A DNA stretch of 64,000 bases, taken from NCBI GenBank assembly GCA_963693305.1, contig OY855904.1, positions 12,112,496-12,176,495 on the forward strand, read 5' to 3'. Position numbers and translations under genes: made by a program. Position 1 is the first letter of the stretch; each line of letters starts with the position of its first letter. Shown in pieces: positions 1-12,797 of this stretch. The DNA comes from Meandrina meandrites (Eukaryota; Cnidaria; Anthozoa; Scleractinia; Meandrinidae). Below the pieces are notes generated by a model that saw only the letters and a list, made by a program, of their open reading frames with translations, did not search any database and was not told where the DNA came from.

Positions 1-2026
1 GATGACGTGAAAAACCTCATCGAGGCTATCTTAAATCGCCTCTTGTATTTGTAAGTTTTGTACTATTCTTGTCATAAAAGCTATTTTTAAACGATTATTT
101 ATTTTTCTCAGAGGATATTAAACCTGGATCGAGATAAGTGGTAATGTTGGCATCTAGGAGCTATATCAAGACCTGTCAACAAAAAGAAAATAAAAACTGC
201 ATTTTTTGTTTTGGTTTTAAAATTCAGAAAAAGAAGAAGAAAAAAGAAACACAACTGACTTACTCCTTGAGGCAGATACTACATGTGCTTGTATTACAGG
301 AAAGATGTTGGTGGTCAGTTCAAGGGATGCGTCAATGATTAATGATATGTAATCAGAAACGTTCTTTAAAAAGTACACGAGAGAGACATAAAGAAAACGC
401 GACGAAGAAAAATATGCTAAATATTGCGAAAATAAGAAACTGGGACACAGAACTTCCGATAACACCACAAGAAATTATGAGTCAGTGTGCCGGGTATATA
501 TTGCATGAAATTATATCATAAAGAACAAAAAAATCCCATTGCAAAACCAATTACTTGTGATCTATCACATAGCGGAAGCACATTTCTTCCCTATAACTGG
601 CAGCTATTAATTGGAACGATCCTGAATTTTAATTAACTTATATATCCAACTAGCAAAGATCAGAAATTTTACAGATGACGAGAAACATTCAGCGATGTAG
701 TTTTTCAGCCTTAGTGCTACTGGTGCAGGTTTTGAAAGTAAAAATTGATTTCGTCGGAAATCTACGTACCTGAATCTTCGATTTTAATTTATACAAGCTA
801 CACCATAATGATACATTTTCACCAGTTTCCTAGCAACAGAGGTTACTCATAGCAACGGCAGTAATATTCTTTTGATTTCATTGTTTTGACTACTTGTAAA
901 CAAAAAACAAGAACGTATTTTTGCACAGGATTCTGACCAGGATTTTGTCAGGTTTCCCATAACTGAAAGTTAATATAATGCATAGATACTGCCCGCTGAA
1001 GGGCTTGTAAAGAGGAGGACCAATAAAACTATACGAAGCAAGTGTTAATGGTAAATTACTGAAAGGAAAGGTACATTACTTATTTTCTCTTGATGACAAG
1101 AAATTAGGGATGTATGTTATAAAGCTTGATGGATATATAATGATAAAGACAATTTTAAAAAAGCCAGGCCGACAAAAGACACTCACATTCGGGTGCTTTT
1201 GTCGTCATGGTATACATTGTAATTTAACATACGTATGATGTCTCCAGACGTCATTTAATATAGATCCAGCAGATCAGCCAACGTTACTCAGAATATACTT
1301 ATAGAATAAATAGTCTTTATGATTTGTCTGCGTGATACCTGGACAATGGCCCAAATATTATTAAGTAACTAGCAAACAATGTGACATAAAAAAGAACATC
1401 AGCTAACATATGAACACCAAAATGATCAGTTGAACAACTGTCCGCGCGGTCAGTAACTGCAGAAGGCCTCAAGTCTCTCTCATCCCTTTCACATGTATTA
1501 CCCACCGGCAGTGCATCACATTTAGTTTTTCTTTAACGCCATGAGTACTAGTATAAGTTGTTTGATCTGCAGGTTTCCGACAATCGAATATTGGAAGTTT
1601 TTATGAAGAAACAACTATTTTTTAATAAAATATAGTTATTTTAATCAAATATACTGCATACGATTTTCTTTAGAAAGTGCATATTAAAGGAACGAAGGAC
1701 GCAATTATTTTGTCATGATTACTAGCTGAAGTTCTCATAAAACAATAAAACATGATTACCACTATTAACAAAGAAATAAATTTTAGAAGCTACCTGGTAA
1801 AACTAGTAAAGTGTAAATAGCAGTATGTGTTGGAGCCGAAGTTTCAATTCCTTGAGATGATGCCGGACAATTGGATTACTTTTGCTCCGAGTACATCAAT
1901 ACTACCTACCGAAGGTCCGTGTCGCAAGTTTCTCAGGATAGTAAAACTTTTACAAGGCAGCGTTTAATTTTAATCTAAACCAATAGCGAATTGAAGAACT
2001 CGACTGAAAATTTTACTGTTAGTCTT

Positions 2027-3178
2027 CTACACGCTCACATCGAGGACAGTGTTTTCATCAGGTAATTCCTCTTGTTTGGACTTTATTGATTGAAGCCAAA
2101 TACCGCTGTTCATTGTATCCGGGATCTCAGAAGTGAAAGTGAGTTGCGATATTGCAGAATCGCTGCGGGACTTCACTTTAGGCTGTGCCTTGATGACGAT
2201 TGAACTTAATATCTTGGAATAAATGTCTTGAAAGCTTTTGCTTCGGAACGCGAAAAGAAAAGGATTCAGCGCCGAATTAATGTAGCCCAACATCAATAGA
2301 AAAGGATAAACTTCAGGGGGTATCCTGTCATTACACTCTGTACACAAACTTATGATAATGATATACGTGAAATAAGGAACCCAACAGAAAAAGAAAACCA
2401 CCACAAACATTGAAATAGTCTTTGCTGCCTTAAGGTTTCCCAGATAACTGTTAGCTTCTTGTGTAAATGTTAGTTTTCCGCACTTGCATCGAGCGTCTGT
2501 AACGCTCTTGTTTCGCTCACGCGCAATGCCATAGATCTTCACGTAAATTCCACAGGTAATAAGTAACGGTAACACATAGTTGAGAAAACATGTCAGTGAG
2601 AGATAAGATCTTGTGTAAGGAAACCAGCAAATGCCTTCAAAGATAACCGATTCTCCCGGATGAGTTCGCCAGCCCATGAGGGGAATTGAAGCAAAGACAA
2701 CGCTGTAAACCCATATTACGAAAATGACTATCAAAGCCTTTTTGCGTGTCATGAACCTTGTTCGACGAAACTTATTCAGAGGATCACTGAGGCTCTTGTA
2801 GCGATCGACGCTCACAGCCAAAAGGCTCAAAATCGAGGTGGGTACAGTGGTAGCAAACACTGTGCTCCAAACTTCGCACATAATTTCTCCATGCTGCCAG
2901 ATTCCCTGTAGAAAAAATACTTCTATGTCTAATGGCACGACGACAGTGACGGTCACTAGGTCGGAGAATGCCAAAGACAAAAAAAAGAGTGTCGTTGGGT
3001 TGTTTCGGAGATTTCTGTCGGCCATGATTGTACAACAGACGATGAAGTTTCCAACTATCGCCACTGCTACAATGATTACGTAAGATGTTAAGACAGTGAA
3101 CTTGAATGCATCTGGGAAGGAAAAGCCATAGTCATCATCATAAACATCACTTGAATTTGGTGCGGATGAGTTGTTCAT
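2027..3178 (-). CDS. Class A (rhodopsin-like) GPCR, array copy A1
   Basis: Intronless 383-residue seven-transmembrane receptor of the plasma membrane, expected to signal through heterotrimeric G proteins. The N-terminus carries three N-glycosylation sequons (N2, N3, N8) and an acidic stretch at 11-16. TM segments lie at about 27-52, 62-88, 98-124, 147-170, 193-218, 252-278 and 288-311. Visible family residues are GN at 43-44 (TM1), LAFSD at 69-73 (TM2), C101 paired with C184 in ECL2, DRY at 125-127, W156, P204, CWVP at 265-268 and NPFLF at 305-309. Position 3.32 is F108, not Asp, so this is not a standard amine receptor, and no TM7 lysine marks it as an opsin. The basic C-tail ends in VSV, resembling a class II PDZ ligand. 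Start: the only Met before TM1, shared by all copies. The ligand is unknown. Confidence 0.95.
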   Translation of the reverse strand: MNNSSAPNSSDVYDDDYGFSFPDAFKFTVLTSYVIIVAVAIVGNFIVCCTIMADRNLRNNPTTLFFLSLAFSDLVTVTVVVPLDIEVFFLQGIWQHGEIMCEVWSTVFATTVPTSILSLLAVSVDRYKSLSDPLNKFRRTRFMTRKKALIVIFVIWVYSVVFASIPLMGWRTHPGESVIFEGICWFPYTRSYLSLTCFLNYVLPLLITCGIYVKIYGIARERNKSVTDARCKCGKLTFTQEANSYLGNLKAAKTISMFVVVFFFCWVPYFTYIIIISLCTECNDRIPPEVYPFLLMLGYINSALNPFLFAFRSKSFQDIYSKILSSIVIKAQPKVKSRSDSAISQLTFTSEIPDTMNSGIWLQSIKSKQEELPDENTVLDVSV

Positions 3179-5621
3179 CTTAAATCAGTTTTCGCAGCTT
3201 TTCCTGATTTGGATATTTTAAGCCTTTATCTTCCTGGAAGATTAGTGGGAATTAGCTAACGATTACTCTTGACTACTGACCATCGAAAGCTGATTGTTTC
3301 TATTGCAGTGCGTCTGCTCTTCCAATTTCCTCAATAAATCCGACAACATCGCATCGGATCTTTATCTTCAAGTGCCGCGATATCATTAGCTGCCCTGATC
3401 TTTATTAATTGGCTGAATTTGACAAGTTTTCACAAGTCTTCATGAACCCAATTTTTTTTTAAGGTAAGGAAGCTGGCGTGGTGTCTAGACAAGAACTGAT
3501 GTTGGGTATTTTGGTAAAGGTTTGATTCTTAGTAATCGCAATATCCTGGATATTTGTTTGGTTAAAATGTGTCACATGATGTGATGACGTGAAAAACCTC
3601 ATCGAGGCTATCTTAAATCGCCTCTTGTATTTGTAAGTTTTGTACTATTCTTGTCATAAAAGCTATTTTTAAACGATTATTTATTTTTCTCAGAGGATAT
3701 TAAACCTGGATCGAGATAAGTGGTAATGTTGGCATCTAGGAGCTATATCAAGACCTGTCAACAAAAAGAAAATAAAAACTGCATTTTTTGTTTTGGTTTT
3801 AAAATTCAGAAAAAGAAGAAGAAAAAAGAAACACAACTGACTTACTCCTTGAGGCAGATACTACATGTGCTTGTATTACGGGAAAGATGTTGGTGGTCAG
3901 TTCAAGGGATGCGTCAATGATTAATGATATGTAATCAGAAACGTTCTTTAAAAAGTTGACGAGAGAGACATAAAGAAAACGCGACGAAGAAAAATATGCT
4001 AAATATTGCGAAAATAAGAAACTGGGACACAGAACTTCCGATAACACCACAAGAAATTATGAGTCAGTGTGCCGAGTATATTGCATGAAATTATATCATA
4101 AAGGACAAAAAAAATCCCATTGCAAAACCAATTTCTTGTGGTCTACCACATAGCGGAAGCACAGTTCTTCCCTATAACTGGCAGCTATTAATTGGAACGA
4201 TCCTGAATTTTAATTAACTTATCGAACGAGCGAAGATCAGAAATTTTACAGATGACGAGAAACATTCAGCGATGTAGTTTTTCAGCCTTAGTGCTACTGG
4301 TGCAGGTTTTGAAAGTAAAAATTGATTTCGTCGGAAATCTACGTACCTGAATCTTTGATTTTAGTTTTGACAAGCTACACCATAATGATACATTTTTCAC
4401 CAGTTTCCTAGCAACAGAGGTTACTCATAGCAACGGCAGTAATATTCTTTTGATTTCATTGTTTTGACTACCTGTAAACAAAAAACAAGAATGTATTTTT
4501 GCACAGGATTTTGCCCAGGAATTTGTCAGGTTTCCGACAACTGAAAGTTAATATAATACATGGATACTGCCCACTGAAGGGCTTGTAAAGAGGAGGACCA
4601 ATAAAACTATACGAAGCAAGTGTTAATGGTAAATTACTGAAAGGAAAGGTACATTGCTTATTTTCTCTTGATGAAAAGAAATTAGGCATGTATGTTATAA
4701 AGCTTGATGGAAATATAATGATAAAGACAATTTTTATAAATAAGCCAGGCCGTCAAAAGACACTCAGACTCGGGTGCTTTTGTCGTCATGGTACATTGTA
4801 GCTTTACATACGTATGATGTCTCCAGACGTCATTTAATATAGATCCAGCAGATCAGCCAACTTTTATTACTCGGAATATACTTATAGAATAAATAGTCTT
4901 TATGATTTGTCTACGTGATATCTGGACAATGGCCCAAATATTATTAAGTAACCTGCGAAAAATGTGACATAAAAGAGAACATCAGCTAACATATGAACAC
5001 CAAAATGATCAGTTGAACAACCATCCGTGTGGTCAGTAACTGCAGAAGGACGAAATGCCTCAAGTCTCTCTCATCCCTTTCATATGTATTCCCCACCGGC
5101 AGTGCATCACATCACATTTAAGTTTTTCTTTAACGCCATTAGTACTTGTAAGTTGCTTGATCTGCCGGTTTCTAACAATCGAATATTGGAACTTTTTATA
5201 AAAAAAAATACTTTTTTTATAAAACATAGTTATTTTAATCAAATATACTGCATATGACTGTCTTAGAAGGTGCATAACGAACGAAGGATGCAATTATTTT
5301 GTCATCATTACTGGAGTTCTCATAAAACAATAAATCATTACTACTATCAACAAATTAAAAAATTTTAGAAGTTAACTGGTAAAAGTAGTACGTATACATA
5401 GCAATAAATGTCTACAGGGGCGAAAAGCCGGAGTTTTCAATGCCTTGAGATGATGCCGGACAATTGGATTGTTGTTGCGCCGAATACATCGATACTGCAT
5501 ACTGAGGGCTCCGTGTCGCAAGTTTGTCAGGATAGTAAAACTTTAACAAGGCAGCGTTTAACTTTTAAACTAAACCAATAGCGAATTGAAGAACTCGACT
5601 GAAAATTTTACTGTTAGTCTT

Positions 5622-6773
5622 CTACACGCTCACATTGAGGACAGTGTTTTCACCAGGTAATTCCTCTTGTTTGGACTTTATTGATTGAAGCCAAACACCG
5701 CTGTCCATTGTATCCGGGATCTCAGAAGTGAAAGTGAGTTGCGATATTGTAGAATCCCTGCGGGACTTCACTTTAGGCTGTGCCTTGACGACGATTGATC
5801 TTAATATCTTGGAGTAAATGTCTTTAAAGCTCTTGCTTCGGAACGCGAAAAGAAAAGGATTTAGGGCCGAGTTAAGGTAGCCCAACATCAGCAGAAAAGG
5901 ATAAACTTCAAGGGGTATCCTGTTATTACATTCCCTACACAAACTTATGATAATGATATACGTAGAATAAGGGACCCAACAGAAAAAGAACACCACCACA
6001 AACATTGAAATAGTCTTTGCTGCCTTAAGGTTTCCCAGATAACTGTTAGCTTCTTGTGTAAATGTTAGTTTTCCGCACTTGCATCGAGCGTCTGTAACGC
6101 TCTTGTTTCGCTCACGCGCAATGCCATAGATCTTCACGTAAATTCCGCAGGTAATAAGTAACGGTAACACATAGTTGAGAAAACATGTCAGTGAGAGATA
6201 AGATCTTGTGTAAGGAAACCAGCAAATGCCTTCAAAGATAACCGATTCTCCCGGATGAGTTCGCCAGCCTATGAGGGGAATTGAAGCAAAGACAACGCTG
6301 TAAACCCATATTACGAAAATGACTATCAAAGCCTTTTTGCGTGTCATGAACCTTGTTCGACGAAACTTATTCAGTGGATCACTGAGGCTCTTGTAGCGAT
6401 CGACGCTCACAGCCAAAAGGCTCAAAATCGAGGTGGGTACAGTGGTAGCAAACACTGTGCTCCAAACTTCGCACATAATTTCTCCATGCTGCCAGATTCC
6501 CTGTAGAAAAAATACTTCTATGTCTAATGGCACGACGACAGTGACGGTCACTAGGTCGGAGAATGCCAAAGACAAAAAAAAGAGTGTCGTTGGGTTGTTT
6601 CGGAGATTTCTGTCGGCCATGATTGTACAACAGACGATGAAGTTTCCAACTATCGCCACTGCTACAATGATTACGTAAGATGTTAAGACAGTGAACTTGA
6701 ATGCATCTGGGAAGGAAAAGCCGTAGTCATCATCATAAACATCACTTGAATTTGGTGCGGATGAGTTGTTCAT
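5622..6773 (-). CDS. Class A GPCR, array copy B1
   Basis: Intact 383-codon intronless receptor of the same family, with all key motifs (DRY, CWVP, NPFLF, disulphide cysteines). It matches copy A1 from residue 1 to TM6 apart from M168I. It then differs at a cluster of positions: F270S, T280R, D284N, P288L, I300L, Q317K, S325R, I329V, S339R, A342T, I360V and the last 15 residues (GENTVLN for DENTVLD). The changes therefore fall in ECL3, the end of TM7 and the C-tail. Those surfaces could alter ligand access or coupling to intracellular partners. This is an inference from position only. It is identical in protein to copy B2. Confidence 0.95.
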   Translation of the reverse strand: MNNSSAPNSSDVYDDDYGFSFPDAFKFTVLTSYVIIVAVAIVGNFIVCCTIMADRNLRNNPTTLFFLSLAFSDLVTVTVVVPLDIEVFFLQGIWQHGEIMCEVWSTVFATTVPTSILSLLAVSVDRYKSLSDPLNKFRRTRFMTRKKALIVIFVIWVYSVVFASIPLIGWRTHPGESVIFEGICWFPYTRSYLSLTCFLNYVLPLLITCGIYVKIYGIARERNKSVTDARCKCGKLTFTQEANSYLGNLKAAKTISMFVVVFFFCWVPYSTYIIIISLCRECNNRIPLEVYPFLLMLGYLNSALNPFLFAFRSKSFKDIYSKILRSIVVKAQPKVKSRRDSTISQLTFTSEIPDTMDSGVWLQSIKSKQEELPGENTVLNVSV

Positions 6774-9202
6774 CTTAAATCAGTTTTCGCAGCTTTTCCT
6801 GATTTGGATATTTTAAGCCTTTATCTTCCTGGAAGATTAGTGGGAATTAGCTAACGATTACTCTTGACTACTGACCATCGAAAGCTGATTGTTTCTATTG
6901 CAGTGCGTCTGCTCTTCCAATTTCCTCAATAAATCCGACAACATCGCATCGGATCTTTATCTTCAAGTGCCGCGATATCATTAGCTGCCCTGATCTTTAT
7001 TAATTGGCTGAATTTGACAAGTTTTCACAAGTCTTCATGAAGCCAATTTTTTTTAAGGTAAGCAAGCTGGCGTGGTGTCTAGACAAGAACTGATGTTGGG
7101 TATTTCGGTAAAGGTTTGATTCTTAGTAATCGCAATATCCTGGATATTTGTTTGGTTAAAATGTGTCACATGATGTGATGACGTGAAAAACCTCATCGAG
7201 GCTATCTTAAATCGCCTCTTGTATTTGTAAGTTTTGTACTATTCTTGTCATAAAAGCTATTTTTAAACGATTATTTATTTTTCTCAGAGGATATTAAACC
7301 TGGATCGAGATAAGTGGTAATGTTGGCATCTAGGAGCTATATCAAGACCTGTCAACAAAAAGAAAATAAAAACTGCATTTTTTGTTTTGGTTTTAAAATT
7401 CAGAAAAAGAAGAAGAAAAAAGAAACACAACTGACTTACTCCTTGAGGCAGATACTACATGTGCTTGTATTACAGGAAAGATGTTGGTGGTCAGTTCAAG
7501 GGATGCGTCAATGATTAATGATATGTAACCAGAAACGTTCTTTAAAAAGTTGACGAGAGAGACATAAAGAAAACGCGACGAAGAAAAATATGCTAAATAT
7601 TGCGAAAATAAGAAACTGGGACACAGAACTTCCGATAACACCACAAGAAATTATGAGTCAGTGTGCCGGGTATATATTGCATGAAATTATATCATAAAGA
7701 ACAAAAAAATCCCATTGCAAAACCAATTACTTGTGATCTATCACATAGCGGAAGCACATTTCTTCCCTATAACTGGCAGCTATTAATTGGAACGATCCTG
7801 AATTATAATTAACTTATATATCCAACTAGCAAAGATCAGAAATTTTACAGATGACGAGAAACATTCAGCGATGTAGTTTTTCAGCCTTAGTGCTACTGGT
7901 GCAGGTTTTGAAAGTAAAAATTGATTTCGTCGGAAATCTACGTACCTGAATCTTCGATTTTAATTTATACAAGCTACACCATAATGATACATTTTCACCA
8001 GTTTCCTAGCAACAGAGGTTACTCATAGCAACGGCAGTAATATTCTTTTGATTTCATTGTTTTGACTACTTGTAAACAAAAAACAAGAACGTATTTTTGC
8101 ACAGGATTCTGACCAGGATTTTGTCAGGTTTCCCATAACTGAAAGTTAATATAATGCATAGATACTGCCCGCTGAAGGGCTTGTAAAGAGGAGGACCAAT
8201 AAAACTATACGAAGCAAGTGTTAATGGTAAATTACTGAAAGGAAAGGTACATTGCTTATTTTCTCTTGATGACAAGAAATTAGGGATGTATGTTATAAAG
8301 CTTGATGGATATATAATGATAAAGACAATTTTAAAAAAGCCAGGCCGACAAAAGACACTCACATTCGGGTGCTTTTGTCGTCATGGTATACATTGTAATT
8401 TAACATACGTATGATGTCTCCAGACGTCATTTAATATAGATCCAGCTGATCAGCCAACTTTACTCAGAATATACTTATAGAATAAATAGTCTTTATGATT
8501 TGTCTGCGTGATACCTGGACAATGGCCCAAATATTATTAAGTAACTAGCAAACAATGTGACATAAAAAAGAACATCAGCTAACATATGAACACCAAAATG
8601 ATCAGTTGAACAACTGTCCGCGCGGTCAGTAACTGCAGAAGGCCTCAAGTCTCTCTCATCCCTTTCACATGTATTACCCACCGGCAGTGCATCACATTTA
8701 GTTTTTCTTTAACGCCATGAGTACTAGTATAAGTTGTTTGATCTGCAGGTTTCCGACAATCGAATATTGGAAGTTTTTATGAAGAAACAACTATTTTTTA
8801 ATAAAATATAGTTATTTTAATCAAATATACTGCATACGATTTTCTTTAGAAAGTGCATATTAAAGGAACGAAGGACGCAATTATTTTGTCATGATTACTA
8901 GCTGAAGTTCTCATAAAACAATAAAACATGATTACCACTATTAACAAAGAAATAAATTTTAGAAGCTACCTGGTAAAACTAGTAAAGTGTAAATAGCAGT
9001 ATGTGTTGGAGCCGAAGTTTCAATTCCTTGAGATGATGCCGGACAATTGGATTACTTTTGCTCCGAGTACATCAATACTACCTACCGAAGGTCCGTGTCG
9101 CAAGTTTCTCAGGATAGTAAAACTTTTACAAGGCAGCGTTTAATTTTAATCTAAACCAATAGCGAATTGAAGAACTCGACTGAAAATTTTACTGTTAGTC
9201 TT

Positions 9203-10354
9203 CTACACGCTCACATCGAGGACAGTGTTTTCATCAGGTAATTCCTCTTGTTTGGACTTTATTGATTGAAGCCAAATACCGCTGTCCATTGTATCCGGGA
9301 TCTCAGAAGTGAAAGTGAGTTGCGATATTGCAGAATCGCTGCGGGACTTCACTTTAGGCTGTGCCTTGATGACGATTGAACTTAATATCTTGGAATAAAT
9401 GTCTTGAAAGCTTTTGCTTCGGAACGCGAAAAGAAAAGGATTCAGCGCCGAATTAATGTAGCCCAACATCAATAGAAAAGGATAAACTTCAGGGGGTATC
9501 CTGTCATTACACTCTGTACACAAACTTATGATAATGATATACGTGAAATAAGGAACCCAACAGAAAAAGAAAACCACCACAAACATTGAAATAGTCTTTG
9601 CTGCCTTAAGGTTTCCCAGATAACTGTTAGCTTCTTGTGTAAATGTTAGTTTTCCGCACTTGCATCGAGCGTCTGTAACGCTCTTGTTTCGCTCACGCGC
9701 AATGCCATAGATCTTCACGTAAATTCCACAGGTAATAAGTAACGGTAACACATAGTTGAGAAAACATGTCAGTGAGAGATAAGATCTTGTGTAAGGAAAC
9801 CAGCAAATGCCTTCAAAGATAACCGATTCTCCCGGATGAGTTCGCCAGCCCATGAGGGGAATTGAAGCAAAGACAACGCTGTAAACCCATATTACGAAAA
9901 TGACTATCAAAGCCTTTTTGCGTGTCATGAACCTTGTTCGACGAAACTTATTCAGAGGATCACTGAGGCTCTTGTAGCGATCGACGCTCACAGCCAAAAG
10001 GCTCAAAATCGAGGTGGGTACAGTGGTAGCAAACACTGTGCTCCAAACTTCGCACATAATTTCTCCATGCTGCCAGATTCCCTGTAGAAAAAATACTTCT
10101 ATGTCTAATGGCACGACGACAGTGACGGTCACTAGGTCGGAGAATGCCAAAGACAAAAAAAAGAGTGTCGTTGGGTTGTTTCGGAGATTTCTGTTGGCCA
10201 TGATTGTACAACAGACGATGAAGTTTCCAACTATCGCCACTGCTACAATGATTACGTAAGATGTTAAGACAGTGAACTTGAATGCATCTGGGAAGGAAAA
10301 GCCATAGTCATCATCATAAACATCACTTGAATTTGGTGCGGATGAGTTGTTCAT
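9203..10354 (-). CDS. Class A GPCR, array copy A2
   Basis: Intact 383-codon receptor lying exactly 7,176 bp from copy A1. The protein differs from A1 at only two positions, D54N in the first intracellular loop and N357D in the C-tail. All class A motifs are present. The upstream ~400 bp and the downstream spacer are near-identical to those of A1, so promoter and 3' end were duplicated with the gene. Such closeness means either a very recent duplication or ongoing homogenisation. If the assembly is diploid, unresolved haplotypes are a third possibility. Confidence 0.95.
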   Translation of the reverse strand: MNNSSAPNSSDVYDDDYGFSFPDAFKFTVLTSYVIIVAVAIVGNFIVCCTIMANRNLRNNPTTLFFLSLAFSDLVTVTVVVPLDIEVFFLQGIWQHGEIMCEVWSTVFATTVPTSILSLLAVSVDRYKSLSDPLNKFRRTRFMTRKKALIVIFVIWVYSVVFASIPLMGWRTHPGESVIFEGICWFPYTRSYLSLTCFLNYVLPLLITCGIYVKIYGIARERNKSVTDARCKCGKLTFTQEANSYLGNLKAAKTISMFVVVFFFCWVPYFTYIIIISLCTECNDRIPPEVYPFLLMLGYINSALNPFLFAFRSKSFQDIYSKILSSIVIKAQPKVKSRSDSAISQLTFTSEIPDTMDSGIWLQSIKSKQEELPDENTVLDVSV

Positions 10355-12797
10355 CTTAAATCAGTTTTCGCAGCTTTTCCTGATTTGGATATTTTAAGCC
10401 TTTATCTTCCTGGAAGATTAGTGGGAATTAGCTAACGATTACTCTTGACTACTGACCATCGAAAGCTGATTGTTTCTATTGCAGTGCGTCTGCTCTTCCA
10501 ATTTCCTCAATAAATCCGACAACATCGCATCGGATCTTTATCTTCAAGTGCCGCGATATCATTAGCTGCCCTGATCTTTATTAATTGGCTGAATTTGACA
10601 AGTTTTCACAAGTCTTCATGAACCCAATTTTTTTTTAAGGTAAGGAAGCTGGCGTGGTGTCTAGACAAGAACTGATGTTGGGTATTTTGGTAAAGGTTTG
10701 ATTCTTAGTAATCGCAATATCCTGGATATTTGTTTGGTTAAAATGTGTCACATGATGTGATGACGTGAAAAACCTCATCGAGGCTATCTTAAATCGCCTC
10801 TTGTATTTGTAAGTTTTGTACTATTCTTGTCATAAAAGCTATTTTTAAACGATTATTTATTTTTCTCAGAGGATATTAAACCTGGATCGAGATAAGTGGT
10901 AATGTTGGCATCTAGGAGCTATATCAAGACCTGTCAACAAAAAGAAAATAAAAACTGCATTTTTTGTTTTGGTTTTAAAATTCAGAAAAAGAAGAAGAAA
11001 AAAGAAACACAACTGACTTACTCCTTGAGGCAGATACTACATGTGCTTGTATTACGGGAAAGATGTTGGTGGTCAGTTCAAGGGATGCGTCAATGATTAA
11101 TGATATGTAATCAGAAACGTTCTTTAAAAAGTTGACGAGAGAGACATAAAGAAAACGCGACGAAGAAAAATATGCTAAATATTGCGAAAATAAGAAACTG
11201 GGACACAGAACTTCCGATAACACCACAAGAAATTATGAGTCAGTGTGCCGAGTATATTGCATGAAATTATATCATAAAGGACAAAAAAAATCCCATTGCA
11301 AAACCAATTTCTTGTGGTCTACCACATAGCGGAAGCACAGTTCTTCCCTATAACTGGCAGCTATTAATTGGAACGATCCTGAATTTTAATTAACTTATCG
11401 AACGAGCGAAGATCAGAAATTTTACAGATGACGAGAAACATTCAGCGATGTAGTTTTTCAGCCTTAGTGCTACTGGTGCAGGTTTTGAAAGTAAAAATTG
11501 ATTTCGTCGGAAATCTACGTACCTGAATCTTTGATTTTAGTTTTGACAAGCTACACCATAATGATACATTTTTCACCAGTTTCCTAGCAACAGAGGTTAC
11601 TCATAGCAACGGCAGTAATATTCTTTTGATTTCATTGTTTTGACTACCTGTAAACAAAAAACAAGAATGTATTTTTGCACAGGATTTTGCCCAGGAATTT
11701 GTCAGGTTTCCGACAACTGAAAGTTAATATAATACATGGATACTGCCCACTGAAGGGCTTGTAAAGAGGAGGACCAATAAAACTATACGAAGCAAGTGTT
11801 AATGGTAAATTACTGAAAGGAAAGGTACATTGCTTATTTTCTCTTGATGAAAAGAAATTAGGCATGTATGTTATAAAGCTTGATGGAAATATAATGATAA
11901 AGACAATTTTTATAAATAAGCCAGGCCGTCAAAAGACACTCAGACTCGGGTGCTTTTGTCGTCATGGTACATTGTAGCTTTACATACGTATGATGTCTCC
12001 AGACGTCATTTAATATAGATCCAGCAGATCAGCCAACTTTTATTACTCGGAATATACTTATAGAATAAATAGTCTTTATGATTTGTCTACGTGATATCTG
12101 GACAATGGCCCAAATATTATTAAGTAACCTGCGAAAAATGTGACATAAAAGAGAACATCAGCTAACATATGAACACCAAAATGATCAGTTGAACAACCAT
12201 CCGTGTGGTCAGTAACTGCAGAAGGACGAAATGCCTCAAGTCTCTCTCATCCCTTTCATATGTATTTCCCACCGGCAGTGCATCACATCACATTTAAGTT
12301 TTTCTTTAACGCCATTAGTACTTGTAAGTTGCTTGATCTGCCGGTTTCTAACAATCGAATATTGGAACTTTTTATAAAAAAAAATACTTTTTTTATAAAA
12401 CATAGTTATTTTAATCAAATATACTGCATATGACTGTCTTAGAAGGTGCATAACGAACGAAGGATGCAATTATTTTGTCATCATTACTGGAGTTCTCATA
12501 AAACAATAAATCATTACTACTATCAACAAATTAAAAAATTTTAGAAGTTAACTGGTAAAAGTAGTACGTATACATAGCAATAAATGTCTACAGGGGCGAA
12601 AAGCCGGAGTTTTCAATGCCTTGAGATGATGCCGGACAATTGGATTGTTGTTGCGCCGAATACATCGATACTGCATACTGAGGGCTCCGTGTCGCAAGTT
12701 TGTCAGGATAGTAAAACTTTAACAAGGCAGCGTTTAACTTTTAAACTAAACCAATAGCGAATTGAAGAACTCGACTGAAAATTTTACTGTTAGTCTT

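Noticed and set aside
138..468. Small open frames of 66 and 83 codons (and their repeats in every array unit)
   Set aside because: They overlap each other on opposite strands, are low-complexity, and recur only because the whole unit is duplicated.
2784..3083. Open frames of 81-83 codons on both strands inside each GPCR
   Set aside because: They are out-of-frame readings of the receptor sequence and vanish when the receptor frame is taken as real.
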